Assembly: GCA_903895845.1 (NCBI GenBank)
Contig: CAITVK010000072.1
Location: 17,227-81,226 of the forward strand
Direction: 5' to 3'
Length of the DNA: 64,000 bases
From: an uncultured Chitinophagaceae bacterium
Lineage (GTDB): Bacteria > Bacteroidota > Bacteroidia > Chitinophagales > Chitinophagaceae
This document shows positions 1 to 8,938 of this stretch, piece after piece (position 1 is the first letter of the stretch; each line of letters opens with the position of its first letter). Made by a program: the position numbers and the translations under genes. Below the pieces are notes generated by a model. That model was not told where the DNA came from. It searched no databases and worked only from the letters and a program-made list of their open reading frames with translations.

Positions 1-250
1 TACCATCATCACTAAAAGAAAAGCTTTTTATATTGATATAAACACCAGATTTCTGGTCGGCAAGACTTTCTTTAGGTACAATTGTTTTCTTACTAAAGGA
101 AGGAAGGTCTGTCTCTACTATCGAACCCCCTTCTACTTCATAATAAGCATTACCACTCTTAGCCCATTTGATGTCGCCCGACTTTGCTTTTTTGGAATAA
201 CCCATCGAAACTAAAAAGAGCAACGAAACGACAACTGTTGATATACGCAT
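1..250 (-). CDS. S9-family (DPP-IV-like) peptidase, N-terminal part only
   Basis: The frame starts with ATG at 250 and runs off the left edge of the window. The first ~19 residues (MRISTVVVSLLFLVSMGYS) form a signal peptide, so the product is exported. The following region has the IKWAKSGNAYYEVEGGSIVE pattern seen at the start of the beta-propeller of bacterial dipeptidyl peptidase IV proteins (S9 family), which release dipeptides from peptide N-termini in the periplasm. The catalytic domain lies outside the window, so activity cannot be judged. Family assignment is from remembered similarity of the N-terminus only; another beta-propeller peptidase is possible. Confidence 0.6.
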   Translation of the reverse strand, partial: MRISTVVVSLLFLVSMGYSKKAKSGDIKWAKSGNAYYEVEGGSIVETDLPSFSKKTIVPKESLADQKSGVYINIKSFSFSDDG

Positions 251-367
251 AAAAATGTTTTTTGAATGAACAATAAAAGTAGGGGTTTGGTTGGATTGAT
301 ACTTACTATCTACTCCAATATTCCTAATTCTACACCTAAAACCAGCCAATAACCAACCAAAACGCCA

Positions 368-577
368 ATTCCCTTGCTTGGTTCTGGCATTCCCTTACTT
401 GGTTCTGTCATTCCCTCGCTTGGTTCCAACGTTCCCTTGCTTGGTTTAGCCGCTCACTCAAGCAAGGGAATCATTCACTGGCTTGGTTTCAGCATTCCCT
501 TGCTTGGTTCTATCACTCCCTTGCTTGGTTTTATGCTCGACTCAAGCAAGGGAATGCCGAAACCAAGTGAGAAAATC
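368..577. repeat. 21-bp-period array 1 (between tex and the S9 peptidase)
   Basis: Ten consecutive 21-bp units. Seven carry the core TCCCTTGCTTGGTT (with few changes) followed by a variable 4-6 nt; units 5, 9 and 10 (452-472, 536-556, 557-577) are in inverse orientation, reading CTCAAGCAAGGGAAT or close to it. The array lies in the 463-bp gap downstream of tex and upstream of the peptidase gene. The unit length is a multiple of three, so an open frame of 94 codons crosses the array; I treat it as spurious because it has no ribosome-binding context and its sequence is explained by the repeat. Confidence 0.9.
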
Positions 578-589
578 ACTCTTAAACCT

Positions 590-712
590 ATGTTTTCTAT
601 GTACCTATGTTACTATGTGTTAAACTCTTCTCCATTTCTTCTCAGTACCTCTGTGTAAATAACTCTACGTCCTCTGCGGTTAATTTCTTATCAGTGCCTC
701 TCTGGCAACGCC
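590..712. repeat. Dispersed repeat, CTATGTACCTATGT family
   Basis: This stretch reads ctatgtacctatgtt-actatgtgttaa followed by copies of a cctctgtg/cctctgcggttaa theme. The same words recur at 46627-46906 as a 100-bp tandem repeat and, inverted, near 59300. It fills the rest of the gap after tex. No gene is evident. Confidence 0.6.
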
Positions 713-713
713 C

Positions 714-2954
714 CTATTTCCCAAACTTCTTCTTCAACATCGCCAACGCATCCACAATATTCTCATTAGCCACTGGCTGCGGCGTAGGCTTACTTTGAGG
801 CATATTATTCCTTGGCCTATTCCCCTTTGCAGGTGCTTCCTGTGTTTGTTTGATGGAAAGAGCGATGCGCTTGCGAGGAATATCCACCTCCGTTATCTTC
901 ACCATCACCTTATCATTCAGCTTCAAAACCTCATTGGGGTCGGTGATGAAGTTGTGCGATATTTCACTCACGTGCACCAATCCATCTTGCTTCACGCCTA
1001 TATCAACAAATGCCCCGAAGCGTGTAATGTTCGTCACCACACCTGGCACCACCATCCCTTCTTTGGCATCTTCTATCTTATAAATACCCGCAAATTCAAA
1101 CTGTTCCAGCGTACTTCTGGGGTCAAGTCCCGGTTTCTTCAACTCCTTCAACACATCCTGAATCGTCAATACCCCTATCTGTTCCGTCGCATATTTCTTA
1201 GGTTCAACTGTTTTCAATAGTGTTTCATTCCCCACCAAAGCCTTTACATCAACACTTAGGTCGGCAGCAATCTGTTGGATGATAGGATACGCTTCTGGAT
1301 GAACCGCACTCGCATCCAATGGGTTATTGCCGTCCTTTATCCTAAGGAAACCTGCACATTGCTCAAAGGCTTTACCCCCCAAACGAGGCACTTTCAACAG
1401 TTGTTCCCTGCTGGTAAACTTACCAATCTCGTTCCTGTGTTTGATGATGTTTTCTGCTAACGTCCCGCCAATGCCACTCACATAACTCAACAAATTCTTA
1501 CTAGCCGTATTTAGATTCACGCCCACTTGGTTCACACAACTCACCACTGTCTGGTCTAGCTTTTCTTTTAATCTAAACTGATTCACATCATGCTGATACT
1601 GTCCTACCCCAATGCTCTTCGGGTCTAGTTTCACCAGTTCCGCCAAAGGATCCATCAATCTTCTACCAATACTTACCGAACCGCGCACCGTAATATCCTC
1701 ATTCGGGAACTCCTCCCTCGCCACTTCAGAAGCAGAATAAATGCTTGCCCCATCTTCATTCACCAAGAAAATAGGGATGTTCAGTTTGAGCGATTTAATA
1801 AACTGTTCCGTCTCTCTTCCCGCCGTTCCATCGCCAATTGCAAACGTTTCAATCTGGTATTTCGACACCAAATCCTTGATGATATATTCCGCTTCCACCT
1901 GCTTATTCCCCTCGTGAATATAAATCAGGCTCGTCTTCACCAATGCCCCTTGCTCATCCAAGCAAACCACTTTGCAACCAGTACGATAGCCGGGGTCAAT
2001 CGCCAACACACGCTTGCTTCCCAACGGTGCCGACAACAATAATTGCTTCAAATTCTCTGCAAATACATTGATGGCTTCCTCGTCTGCCTTCGTTTTTAGC
2101 GTTGTCCTGAATTCAGTTTCCAAACTAGGATGCAACAGTCGTTTATAACTATCTTTTATTGCCTTTTTCACTTGCTCCACCGAGCTATTCAGGCTTTCTT
2201 TTATGTAAATATCCTCTATCAATTCAATGGCTTCTTCCTCCACAGGTGCAATATTCATCCGCAGGTGACCTTCCAGGAATCCTCTCAGTATTGCTAATAT
2301 CCGATGCGAAGGAATTTTATGAATAGGCTCACTAAAGTCGAAATAGTCTTTGTACTTAATGGCTTCCTGCTCCTTTTCAGGCAACACCTTACTCTGAAAA
2401 GTTGCCGTATCCTCAAAACATTTACGCAGTTTAGCACGCACGGTCGCGTCTTCATTCACCTGTTCTGCAATAATATCTCTTGCGCCTTGCAACGCCTCTT
2501 CCACACTTGTCACTTTCTCATTCAGGTATTCCTTAGCCACAGTTTCCAAGTCAGCAGGCACTTGAGATAGTATCAATACGGACAATGGCTCTAGTCCATT
2601 TTCCCTTGCAGTTTGTGCTTTAGTCTTTCTCTTTGGCTTATAAGGAAGATAAATATCTTCTAGGTCTGTTATTGTAACTGCTTTGTCAATCATCCCCTGC
2701 AGCCCCTCCGTCATCTTGCCCTGCTCGGTAATGGTTTTCTCAATAAACGCCTTTCTCTCCGCAAATTCCGTCAGCGATTTCTGTTCATCCTGTATCTGTT
2801 GAATTTGTACTTCATCCAATGCCCCCGTCTTATCCTTGCGGTAACGGGCTATAAAGGGGATGGTCGATCCTTCCGCCAACAATGCCAATACCGCCGCCAC
2901 TTGCGTAGCCTTCACATTTACTTTCGCTGCAATAATCTGTTCAAATTGATTCAT
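714..2954 (-). CDS. tex: Tex-family RNA-binding transcription accessory protein
   Basis: 746 residues, the usual length for Tex. The N-terminal helical region (GSTIPFIARYRKDKTGALDE) is typical. A YqgF/RNase H-like domain begins near residue 320 (RVLAIDPGYRTGCK, later AIGDGTAGRET), a helix-hairpin-helix block lies around 500-565 (YVSGIGGTLAENI, VPRLGGKAFEQ), and an S1 RNA-binding domain at about 635-705 (VTNITRFGAFVDIG). The tail is basic and ends KKKFGK. Tex binds nucleic acid in the cytoplasm and influences transcription; its precise role here is inferred from the family. It is a lone gene. ATG at 2954 is followed directly by conserved sequence, which supports this start. Array 1 lies downstream. 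Confidence 0.93.
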   Translation of the reverse strand: MNQFEQIIAAKVNVKATQVAAVLALLAEGSTIPFIARYRKDKTGALDEVQIQQIQDEQKSLTEFAERKAFIEKTITEQGKMTEGLQGMIDKAVTITDLEDIYLPYKPKRKTKAQTARENGLEPLSVLILSQVPADLETVAKEYLNEKVTSVEEALQGARDIIAEQVNEDATVRAKLRKCFEDTATFQSKVLPEKEQEAIKYKDYFDFSEPIHKIPSHRILAILRGFLEGHLRMNIAPVEEEAIELIEDIYIKESLNSSVEQVKKAIKDSYKRLLHPSLETEFRTTLKTKADEEAINVFAENLKQLLLSAPLGSKRVLAIDPGYRTGCKVVCLDEQGALVKTSLIYIHEGNKQVEAEYIIKDLVSKYQIETFAIGDGTAGRETEQFIKSLKLNIPIFLVNEDGASIYSASEVAREEFPNEDITVRGSVSIGRRLMDPLAELVKLDPKSIGVGQYQHDVNQFRLKEKLDQTVVSCVNQVGVNLNTASKNLLSYVSGIGGTLAENIIKHRNEIGKFTSREQLLKVPRLGGKAFEQCAGFLRIKDGNNPLDASAVHPEAYPIIQQIAADLSVDVKALVGNETLLKTVEPKKYATEQIGVLTIQDVLKELKKPGLDPRSTLEQFEFAGIYKIEDAKEGMVVPGVVTNITRFGAFVDIGVKQDGLVHVSEISHNFITDPNEVLKLNDKVMVKITEVDIPRKRIALSIKQTQEAPAKGNRPRNNMPQSKPTPQPVANENIVDALAMLKKKFGK

Positions 2955-3276
2955 ATCCTTTCTTCCTTTTTATAATTTGGGGAGCGAATGTAAGGAAACA
3001 GTGAGGATGAATGATTGGCTTTGGGGGGAGTTGAAAGTAATGGTTAACAGATTGTGGGTATTAGCGTCTTTGCTTAATATCTCAGCTTACAAGGTTACAT
3101 CACGCTTCCATTGGATGTTTGGGAAAGAAGGAACAGATTGAGAAAACTTTCTTTCTTTTCTTTTTTTCAACAAATTAGAGTGTATGATTCATACAATATA
3201 TTCCTTATTTCTGACTTTGCTTCTTCATGGCAAACTTAACACCCTTACTTTTGTTTCTTTCTAAAAGGATATTATT
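2955..3276. other. Gap between divergent tex and mqnC
   Basis: 322 bp separating two divergently transcribed genes, so both promoters should be here. On the minus strand TACATTCG, close to the Bacteroidetes -7 box, lies about 25 bp before tex. No repeat array or extra gene seen. Confidence 0.4.
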
Positions 3277-4401
3277 ATGCAGTTAGCAGATTTGTACAAG
3301 AAGGCTTTGGCGTTTGAGTTTTTGAGTGTGGAAGAAGGGATGTTTTTATTTGAACATGCCCCTCTTACAGAGTTGATGTTTGTGGCGGATGAGTTGAGGA
3401 AGATTCAAGTGCCTCATGGAAAAGTTACCTGGCAGATAGACAGGAACGTAAACACCACCAACGTGTGTATTGCCAACTGTAAGTTCTGTAACTTCTATCG
3501 GATACCCGGTCATGCTGAGGCGTACATCACCGATATGCCTACTTACAGAAAGAAGATACAAGAAACTATTGCTTGGGGAGGAGATCAACTGTTACTGCAA
3601 GGTGGGCATCATCCCGAGCTTGGTTTGAAATATTATGTAGATACTTTCAAAGCGATTAAGCAAGAGTTTCCTTCCATAAAACTACACACACTCGGGCCAC
3701 CAGAGATAGCGCACATCACCAAACTAGAGAAGAGTACCCACGCAGAAGTACTTAAAGCTTTGAAGGATGCAGGTATGGACTCCTTGCCTGGCGCAGGTGC
3801 AGAAATACTAATAGACAGGGTTCGCAGATTGATTAGCAAAGGAAAATGTGGTGCTGACGAATGGTTGGAAATTATGCATCAAGCACATAAACTAAACATT
3901 ACCACAAGTGCTACCATGATGTTTGGACACGTGGAAACATTGGAGGAGAGGTTTATTCACCTTGTCAAAATAAGGGAAGTGCAAGCCAAGAAACCTGCTG
4001 ATGCCAAGGGCTTCCTTGCATTTATCCCTTGGACTTTTCAGGATGTAGATACTTTATTGACTAAGATTCGTGGGGTGCAAAACCTCACTACCCCCGAAGA
4101 ATATATGCGCATGATTGCCATTAGCCGTATCATGTTGCCTAATATCAAGAACATTCAGGCGAGTTGGCTGACGGTTGGTAAACAAACAGCACAGCTTACT
4201 TTGCACGGTGGTGCCAATGACTTTGGAAGTATTATGCTCGAAGAAAATGTGGTGAGTGCTGCTGGTGCGCCACACAGGTTCACCTACAAAACTATTCAGG
4301 ATGCGATCAGTGAAGCAGGCTTTGAACCACAACTACGCAACCAGCAATATGAATGGCGGGAAATCCCTCAAACGATACAAGAACAGGTGGTGGACTACTA
4401 G
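3277..4401 (+). CDS. mqnC: Cyclic dehypoxanthinyl futalosine synthase (radical SAM)
   Basis: 374 residues. The radical-SAM cluster motif is C64-x3-C68-x2-C71 (CIANCKFC), followed by NFYR and later LLQGGHHPELG, SATMMFGHVET and the GxNDFG motif (GGANDFGSIM) characteristic of the MqnC/MqnE/CofH group. MqnC cyclises dehypoxanthinyl futalosine in the futalosine route to menaquinone, in the cytoplasm. No other mqn gene is nearby, so the pathway is scattered in this genome. ATG at 3277 follows an A-rich stretch with AAAGGA just upstream. MqnE and CofH are related alternatives, but length and motifs fit MqnC best. Confidence 0.92.
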   Translation: MQLADLYKKALAFEFLSVEEGMFLFEHAPLTELMFVADELRKIQVPHGKVTWQIDRNVNTTNVCIANCKFCNFYRIPGHAEAYITDMPTYRKKIQETIAWGGDQLLLQGGHHPELGLKYYVDTFKAIKQEFPSIKLHTLGPPEIAHITKLEKSTHAEVLKALKDAGMDSLPGAGAEILIDRVRRLISKGKCGADEWLEIMHQAHKLNITTSATMMFGHVETLEERFIHLVKIREVQAKKPADAKGFLAFIPWTFQDVDTLLTKIRGVQNLTTPEEYMRMIAISRIMLPNIKNIQASWLTVGKQTAQLTLHGGANDFGSIMLEENVVSAAGAPHRFTYKTIQDAISEAGFEPQLRNQQYEWREIPQTIQEQVVDY

Positions 4402-4468
4402 TTTTAAGTTATAAATTTTGAATTATAAGTTATAAGTGAGATACAATAGCAAAAAGCATTAAACAAAA

Positions 4469-5197
4469 ATGATGAAATTAGCAAACAACAAAATACTAAT
4501 AACAGGTGGCGCAAGTGGCATCGGTTTGGGACTAACCAAAAGATTCCTTGAAGAAAACAATACGGTGATTATCTGTGGAAGACGAGAAGATGTTTTGAAA
4601 GAAGTGGCAGATAAATATCCATCGGTAATTACTAAAGGTTGCGATTTATCGGTAGAAGCAGAACGTGTTGCCTTGTATGAATGGGTGGCAGAACACCACA
4701 GCGACCTGAATGTATTGGTAAACAACGCAGGAATACAGAATTGGATGAATGTAACAGATACCGATTTCTATTCAAGGGCTAAAGTAGAAATAGCTACTAA
4801 CATAGAAGCACCATTGCACCTGACTTCGCTATTTATCAATCTAAAATCGTTGGATACCATTATCAATACAACATCAGGATTGTCCTTTGTCCCTTTAACA
4901 AAAGTGCCTGTTTATTCAGCTACCAAGGCATTCTTCCATTCTTTCACTTTATCGTTGCAACATTTGTTGAAAGCAAGAGGCATTGAGGTAATCGAGGTAA
5001 TACCTCCAGCACTCAACACCGACTTAGGCGGAAAAGGTTTGCACGATGAGGCACCGCCAGTAAGTGCCTTCATCGAAGCAATTTTCAATCAATTGAAAGA
5101 AGGAAAAACAGCATTAACCTTTGGATTCAGTGAAGCAATGTCAAAAGCAAATCCCGAAGAACTGAAAGTTGTTTTTGGCAGGATGAATCCAAGCTAG
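4469..5197 (+). CDS. SDR-family oxidoreductase (DltE-like)
   Basis: 242 residues, a classical short-chain dehydrogenase. The cofactor loop TGGASGIG is at residues 12-19, NNAG at 85-88, and the catalytic Ser/Tyr/Lys are S136 and Y149-S-A-T-K153. It resembles the group annotated DltE/YqjQ, whose substrates are mostly unknown. R38-R39 after the second strand suggests NADP. It sits 67 bp after mqnC on the same strand, but the repeat-like spacer gives no evidence of cotranscription. Two adjacent ATG codons (4469, 4472) could serve as start. Substrate cannot be inferred. Confidence 0.85.
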   Translation: MMKLANNKILITGGASGIGLGLTKRFLEENNTVIICGRREDVLKEVADKYPSVITKGCDLSVEAERVALYEWVAEHHSDLNVLVNNAGIQNWMNVTDTDFYSRAKVEIATNIEAPLHLTSLFINLKSLDTIINTTSGLSFVPLTKVPVYSATKAFFHSFTLSLQHLLKARGIEVIEVIPPALNTDLGGKGLHDEAPPVSAFIEAIFNQLKEGKTALTFGFSEAMSKANPEELKVVFGRMNPS

Positions 5198-5216
5198 TTA
5201 TTTTCAAATTACAATA

Positions 5217-5374
5217 CAATGTCGTTTAGTTAAGGATGCTTTCCAATAATACTCCATTAAATACGGGGTGTCAGCCTGAGCTTGTCGAAGGCATATAAAG
5301 AATGAATGAACCTTTATTATATCTGGTTTCGACAAGCTCAACCTGACAGTCGTTCCCTTAACTAAACGACATTG
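5217..5374. repeat. Foldback element with REP-like core, between SDR and hemL
   Basis: Perfect 19-bp arms at 5217-5235 and 5356-5374 (CAATGTCGTTTAGTTAAGG and its complement). A second inverted pair lies inside: TGTCAGCCTGAGCTTGTCGA near 5269-5289 and TTCGACAAGCTCAACCTGAC near 5328-5348. The inner words resemble a GAGCTTGTCGAA repeat I recall from many Bacteroidota genomes. The element separates two convergent genes and could act as a bidirectional terminator or be a small nonautonomous element. Confidence 0.85.
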
Positions 5375-5376
5375 AA

Positions 5377-6666
5377 TTATAATATTTCCTTCAAACTCTC
5401 TTCAACAGCGGCTATAGTCTTATCCAAGTCCTCATAACTAAGGGCATTGTTCAGAAACCAACTTTCAAAAGCACTTGGCGGAAGATAAACCCCACGATTG
5501 AGCATAGCGTGGAAGAACTTTTTGAAGAGTTCATTATTGGCAGAAGCAGCACTTCCAAAATCTGTAATAGGATGTGCACTAAAGTGTATGCTAATCATAG
5601 AACCCAAATGATTGATTACATAAGGCGTACCTGAAGCCTTCAAAACTTTATCCAATCCTTCCTTTAGATACAAAGTCTTTGCATCCAGTTCTTTCAGTAT
5701 TTCAGGATTATCTTTTAAGGTAGAAAGTAGCGTATATCCAGCAATCATCGCAATAGGGTTGCCACTCAACGTCCCCGCTTGATACACATTGCCCAACGGA
5801 GAAACTACTTCCATGATATGACGCTTGCCACCAAAAGCACCCACAGGCATACCCGCACCAATCACTTTACCGTAAGTAACAAGGTCGGCATCAATGCCTA
5901 ATTTCTCTTGCACGCCACCCAAAGCAAGGCGGAAACCAGTCATTACTTCGTCGAAAATCAATACAATATTATTATCATCACAAATCTTTCTTAGCCCTTT
6001 CAAAAAGCCTTCCTTCGGTAATATACAACCCATATTGCCCGCCACTGCTTCTATGATGATGGCTGCAACTTGGTCTTTGTTTTCCTTCACTAATTTCTCC
6101 ACAGCTTCCAGATCATTATAGGCACAAGTGAGGGTATCGTTGGCAACGCCAGCCGTAACGCCTGGCACTGTCTGAATATTAAAAGTAGCCACACCACTAC
6201 CAGCTTTCACCAAAAAACTATCGGCATGACCGTGATAACAACCCTCGAACTTAATAATTTTATTACGCCCAGTATATCCCCTTGCCACGCGCACCGCACT
6301 CATACAAGCCTCAGTTCCGCTACTCACCATTCGTATCAAATCTACATTTGGCGACATGCTTTTTATAAGTTCAGCCATCTTTATTTCCAACTCAGTAGGC
6401 GCACCATAAGAAGTAGAATAGATCGCTTGCTCCTGAATAGCCTTAATAACGGGCTCATAGGCATGACCTAAAATCATAGGTCCCCAAGAGGCTATATAGT
6501 CTATATACTGATTATCATCGGCATCATACAGGTAAGCACCTTTTGCCTTTTTAATAAAAAGAGGCGTTCCTCCAACACTTTTAAAAGCACGAACTGGAGA
6601 ATTGACACCCCCAGGAATGGATTCCTGTGCACGAGCAAATAGGGTTTGACTAGTTGTAATATTCAT
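5377..6666 (-). CDS. hemL: Glutamate-1-semialdehyde 2,1-aminomutase
   Basis: 429 residues. Class III PLP aminotransferase fold: SSGTEA at 115-120, EGCYHGHAD near 141-149, the aspartate of [10 protein letters not shown] near 239, and the PLP lysine K267 in TYGKVIGAG. It converts glutamate-1-semialdehyde to 5-aminolevulinate, the second step of the C5 heme route; the first enzyme (hemA) heads the same gene cluster. Last gene of the hem operon, 33 bp after hemB. The stop codon is three bases from the foldback at 5217-5374, which may end the transcript. Confidence 0.97.
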   Translation of the reverse strand: MNITTSQTLFARAQESIPGGVNSPVRAFKSVGGTPLFIKKAKGAYLYDADDNQYIDYIASWGPMILGHAYEPVIKAIQEQAIYSTSYGAPTELEIKMAELIKSMSPNVDLIRMVSSGTEACMSAVRVARGYTGRNKIIKFEGCYHGHADSFLVKAGSGVATFNIQTVPGVTAGVANDTLTCAYNDLEAVEKLVKENKDQVAAIIIEAVAGNMGCILPKEGFLKGLRKICDDNNIVLIFDEVMTGFRLALGGVQEKLGIDADLVTYGKVIGAGMPVGAFGGKRHIMEVVSPLGNVYQAGTLSGNPIAMIAGYTLLSTLKDNPEILKELDAKTLYLKEGLDKVLKASGTPYVINHLGSMISIHFSAHPITDFGSAASANNELFKKFFHAMLNRGVYLPPSAFESWFLNNALSYEDLDKTIAAVEESLKEIL

Positions 6667-6699
6667 AAGTTGTAATTATTAGGTAATAAGTTGTAGGTA

Positions 6700-7674
6700 T
6701 TAATTAATCAATCTCACCACATCCTTCGCAAAATAAGTTGCAATTAAATCTGCACCTGCCCTTTTAATAGAAGTAATTGTTTCTAAAATTGCTTTGTCCT
6801 CATCAATCCAACCCATCTTAGCAGCCGCTTTAATCATCGCATATTCGCCACTGATATTATAAGCACTTACCGGAATGTCTACCTCATTCTTCACCTCACG
6901 GATAATATCCAAATAGGAGAGGGCAGGTTTCACCATTACAATATCTGCCCCTTCTTCTACATCCATCAAAGTTTCTTTTACGGCTTCCAAACGATTTTTA
7001 TAATCCATTTGATAAGTCTTTTTATCTCCAAAACCTGGTGCAGAATCTAGTGCATCTCTAAAAGGTCCATAGAAGCAAGAAGCATACTTAGCACTGTAAG
7101 CCATAATGCCTGTTTTGGTAAAATTATTTTCTTCAAATGCCAGTCTTATAGCTGCTATCCTTCCATCCATCATATCACTTGGCGCAACAAAATCTGCACC
7201 AGCCGCTGCATGACTCACACTCATCTTTGCAAGAATATCAACCGTAATATCATTTACAATCTCACCATTTATTACTACGCCATCGTGACCATCAGAAGAA
7301 AAAGGATCAAGCGCAACATCAGTCATCACCAACATTCCAGGCACAGCATCCTTGATAGCTTTAATGCTACGCTGCATCAATCCATCAGGATTAATGGCTT
7401 CCGTTCCATATTGATTTTTCAGATTGTCCTTACATTTCACAAAGAGCAAAACACACTTTAATCCCATTGCCCAAAGCTCTTTTACTTCCTTGATGGTATT
7501 ATCCAGACTATACCGAAAGTAACCTTGCATGGAAGCAATTTCTTCTTTTACCCCTTCACCCTCTACAATAAATAGCGGAACAATAAAATCGTTTGGCGAT
7601 AGAATTGTCTCTGCAACCAAGCTTCTGATAGCTGATGATTGACGAAGGATTCTGTTTCTGCGTTGTAAAATCAT
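6700..7674 (-). CDS. hemB: Porphobilinogen synthase (delta-aminolevulinate dehydratase)
   Basis: 324 residues, normal length. Schiff-base lysines K196 (MAYSAKYASCFYGPF) and K249 (VMVKPALSYLD). The segment TDVALDPFSSDGHDG near 118-132 has aspartates where zinc enzymes have three cysteines, so this is the zinc-independent, Mg-type enzyme. It condenses two 5-aminolevulinate molecules to porphobilinogen in the cytoplasm. Sixth gene of the hem operon. It is separated from hemF by repeat array 2, so ribosomes must restart after a 241-bp gap. Confidence 0.97.
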   Translation of the reverse strand: MILQRRNRILRQSSAIRSLVAETILSPNDFIVPLFIVEGEGVKEEIASMQGYFRYSLDNTIKEVKELWAMGLKCVLLFVKCKDNLKNQYGTEAINPDGLMQRSIKAIKDAVPGMLVMTDVALDPFSSDGHDGVVINGEIVNDITVDILAKMSVSHAAAGADFVAPSDMMDGRIAAIRLAFEENNFTKTGIMAYSAKYASCFYGPFRDALDSAPGFGDKKTYQMDYKNRLEAVKETLMDVEEGADIVMVKPALSYLDIIREVKNEVDIPVSAYNISGEYAMIKAAAKMGWIDEDKAILETITSIKRAGADLIATYFAKDVVRLIN

Positions 7675-7716
7675 ATTGTTAATATTTAAAAGTTACCCTA
7701 AACTGTTCACATTGGA

Positions 7717-7921
7717 GGTTGTAATGTACCCGTGACAACTTATAATATACCCATGACAGGTTGTAATGTACCCGTGACAAGTTGTAATGTACCCGTGACA
7801 GGTTCTAATGTACCCATGACAAGTTCTAATGTACCCATGACAAGTTATAATGTACCCGTGACAGGTTCTAATGTACCCATGACAAGTTCTAATGAACCCA
7901 TGACAGGTTGTAATGTTACAC
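7717..7921. repeat. 21-bp-period array 2 (inside the hem operon, hemF/hemB gap)
   Basis: Nine full 21-bp units at 7717-7905 plus a partial one. Each reads close to GTTSTAATGTACCCRTGACA; the variable positions are few, mainly the first base, the base before TAATG and the R. The partial tenth unit (ggttgtaatgttacac) contains the stop codon of hemF (7916-7918), so the array begins inside the hemF end. Frames on both strands stay open through it (101 and 119 codons) because the period is a multiple of three; I regard them as artefacts. Confidence 0.92.
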
Positions 7922-8845
7922 AAAATCCCTTGGATGCAAGCACGCCTGCAACAACTTATCTTCTTCACTACCTGCAACAGGTTGATAATTGTATTCAAAA
8001 CGAACGGTTGGAGGCAAACTCATTAAAATACTTTCTATCCTTCCATTGGTACGTAATCCAAATAAAGTACCTCTGTCATGCACCAAATTGAACTCAGTAT
8101 ATCTACCACGGCGTATCTCCTGCCAATGTTTATGTGCTGATGTGTAAGGAATATCCTTTCTTTTGGCAACGATAGGGATATATGCTTTATTAAAAGCATT
8201 CCCACAGGCCTGACCGAAATTTATCCAGAAATCAACATTCTTCGTTTCTGATGCACGCTGATAATCGTAGAAAATGCCACCAATACCTCTGCGTTCATTG
8301 TTGCGATGATAGTTAACAAAATAATCGTCGCACAGCTTTTTGAAAGTAGGATAGAAGGTAGTATCAAACTGATCACACACATCTTTATAGGTTTTATGGA
8401 AATGTATGGCGTCTTCATCTATCAAATAATAAGGCGTCAAATCAGTTCCACCACCAAACCAACGGTCTATAACTTCACCTTCTTGATTGTATAACTCGAA
8501 CATCCGATAATTGCAATGAACGGTAGGCACAAAAGGATTGATGGGATGCAAAACAAGGCTCAGCCCGCAAGCAAACCAAGACAACTCCTTTCCAATTAAC
8601 TCTGCAGGAAGTTTCAATTGATTGCGCATGGCATCGGTAACCACGCCTTCAACAGCGGACGTATTTACACCCCCTTTTTCAAATACATTTCCATTGGCAA
8701 TAACCCTAGTCTTGCCACCACCACCTTCTGGACGAACCCATACATCTTCCACAAAAGTGGCTTTGCCATCTTCTGCTTCTAGAGCCGCGCAGATATTATC
8801 CTGAAGAGAATGGATATAAGTAATCCACTGTTGTTTGATGCTCAT
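7916..8845 (-). CDS. hemF: Oxygen-dependent coproporphyrinogen III oxidase
   Basis: 309 residues, HemF family length. Recognisable blocks are RVIANGNVFEKGGVN, NPFVPTVHCNYR, WFGGGTDLTPYY, ERRGIGGIFYDY, RYTEFNLVHDRGT and the PP-T-RFEYNY-P C-terminal pattern. It decarboxylates two propionates of coproporphyrinogen III using O2, so the cell makes heme aerobically. The C-terminus ends ACLHPRDFV; the stop codon lies in the first partial unit of array 2. Fifth gene of the hem operon. Confidence 0.96.
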   Translation of the reverse strand: MSIKQQWITYIHSLQDNICAALEAEDGKATFVEDVWVRPEGGGGKTRVIANGNVFEKGGVNTSAVEGVVTDAMRNQLKLPAELIGKELSWFACGLSLVLHPINPFVPTVHCNYRMFELYNQEGEVIDRWFGGGTDLTPYYLIDEDAIHFHKTYKDVCDQFDTTFYPTFKKLCDDYFVNYHRNNERRGIGGIFYDYQRASETKNVDFWINFGQACGNAFNKAYIPIVAKRKDIPYTSAHKHWQEIRRGRYTEFNLVHDRGTLFGLRTNGRIESILMSLPPTVRFEYNYQPVAGSEEDKLLQACLHPRDFV

Positions 8846-8849
8846 AATT

Positions 8850-8938
8850 ACCCCAACCCTAAAGGGAGCTGGAACCTTGCTTATGATAAATTATTTCTAT
8901 AAATGCAGCCCTAAAATTCCCCTTTAGGGGTTAGGGGT
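8850..8938. repeat. Inverted repeat in the hemE/hemF gap
   Basis: Left arm ACCCCAACCCTAAAGGG (8850-8866) faces right arm CCCCTTTAGGGGTTAGGGGT (8919-8938). The right arm encodes the last codons of hemE (T-P-N-P-stop), so the repeat extends into the gene end. It resembles the common CCCTAACCCC type of intergenic repeat. It could form a strong mRNA hairpin between hemE and hemF. Confidence 0.8.

Noticed and set aside
374..658. 94-codon open frame over array 1
   Set aside because: The frame exists because the array period is a multiple of three; no start context, and its heptapeptide pattern only mirrors the DNA repeat.
7693..8091. Open frames on both strands over array 2
   Set aside because: Heptapeptide repeats produced by the 21-bp period; they also overlap the hemF coding region.
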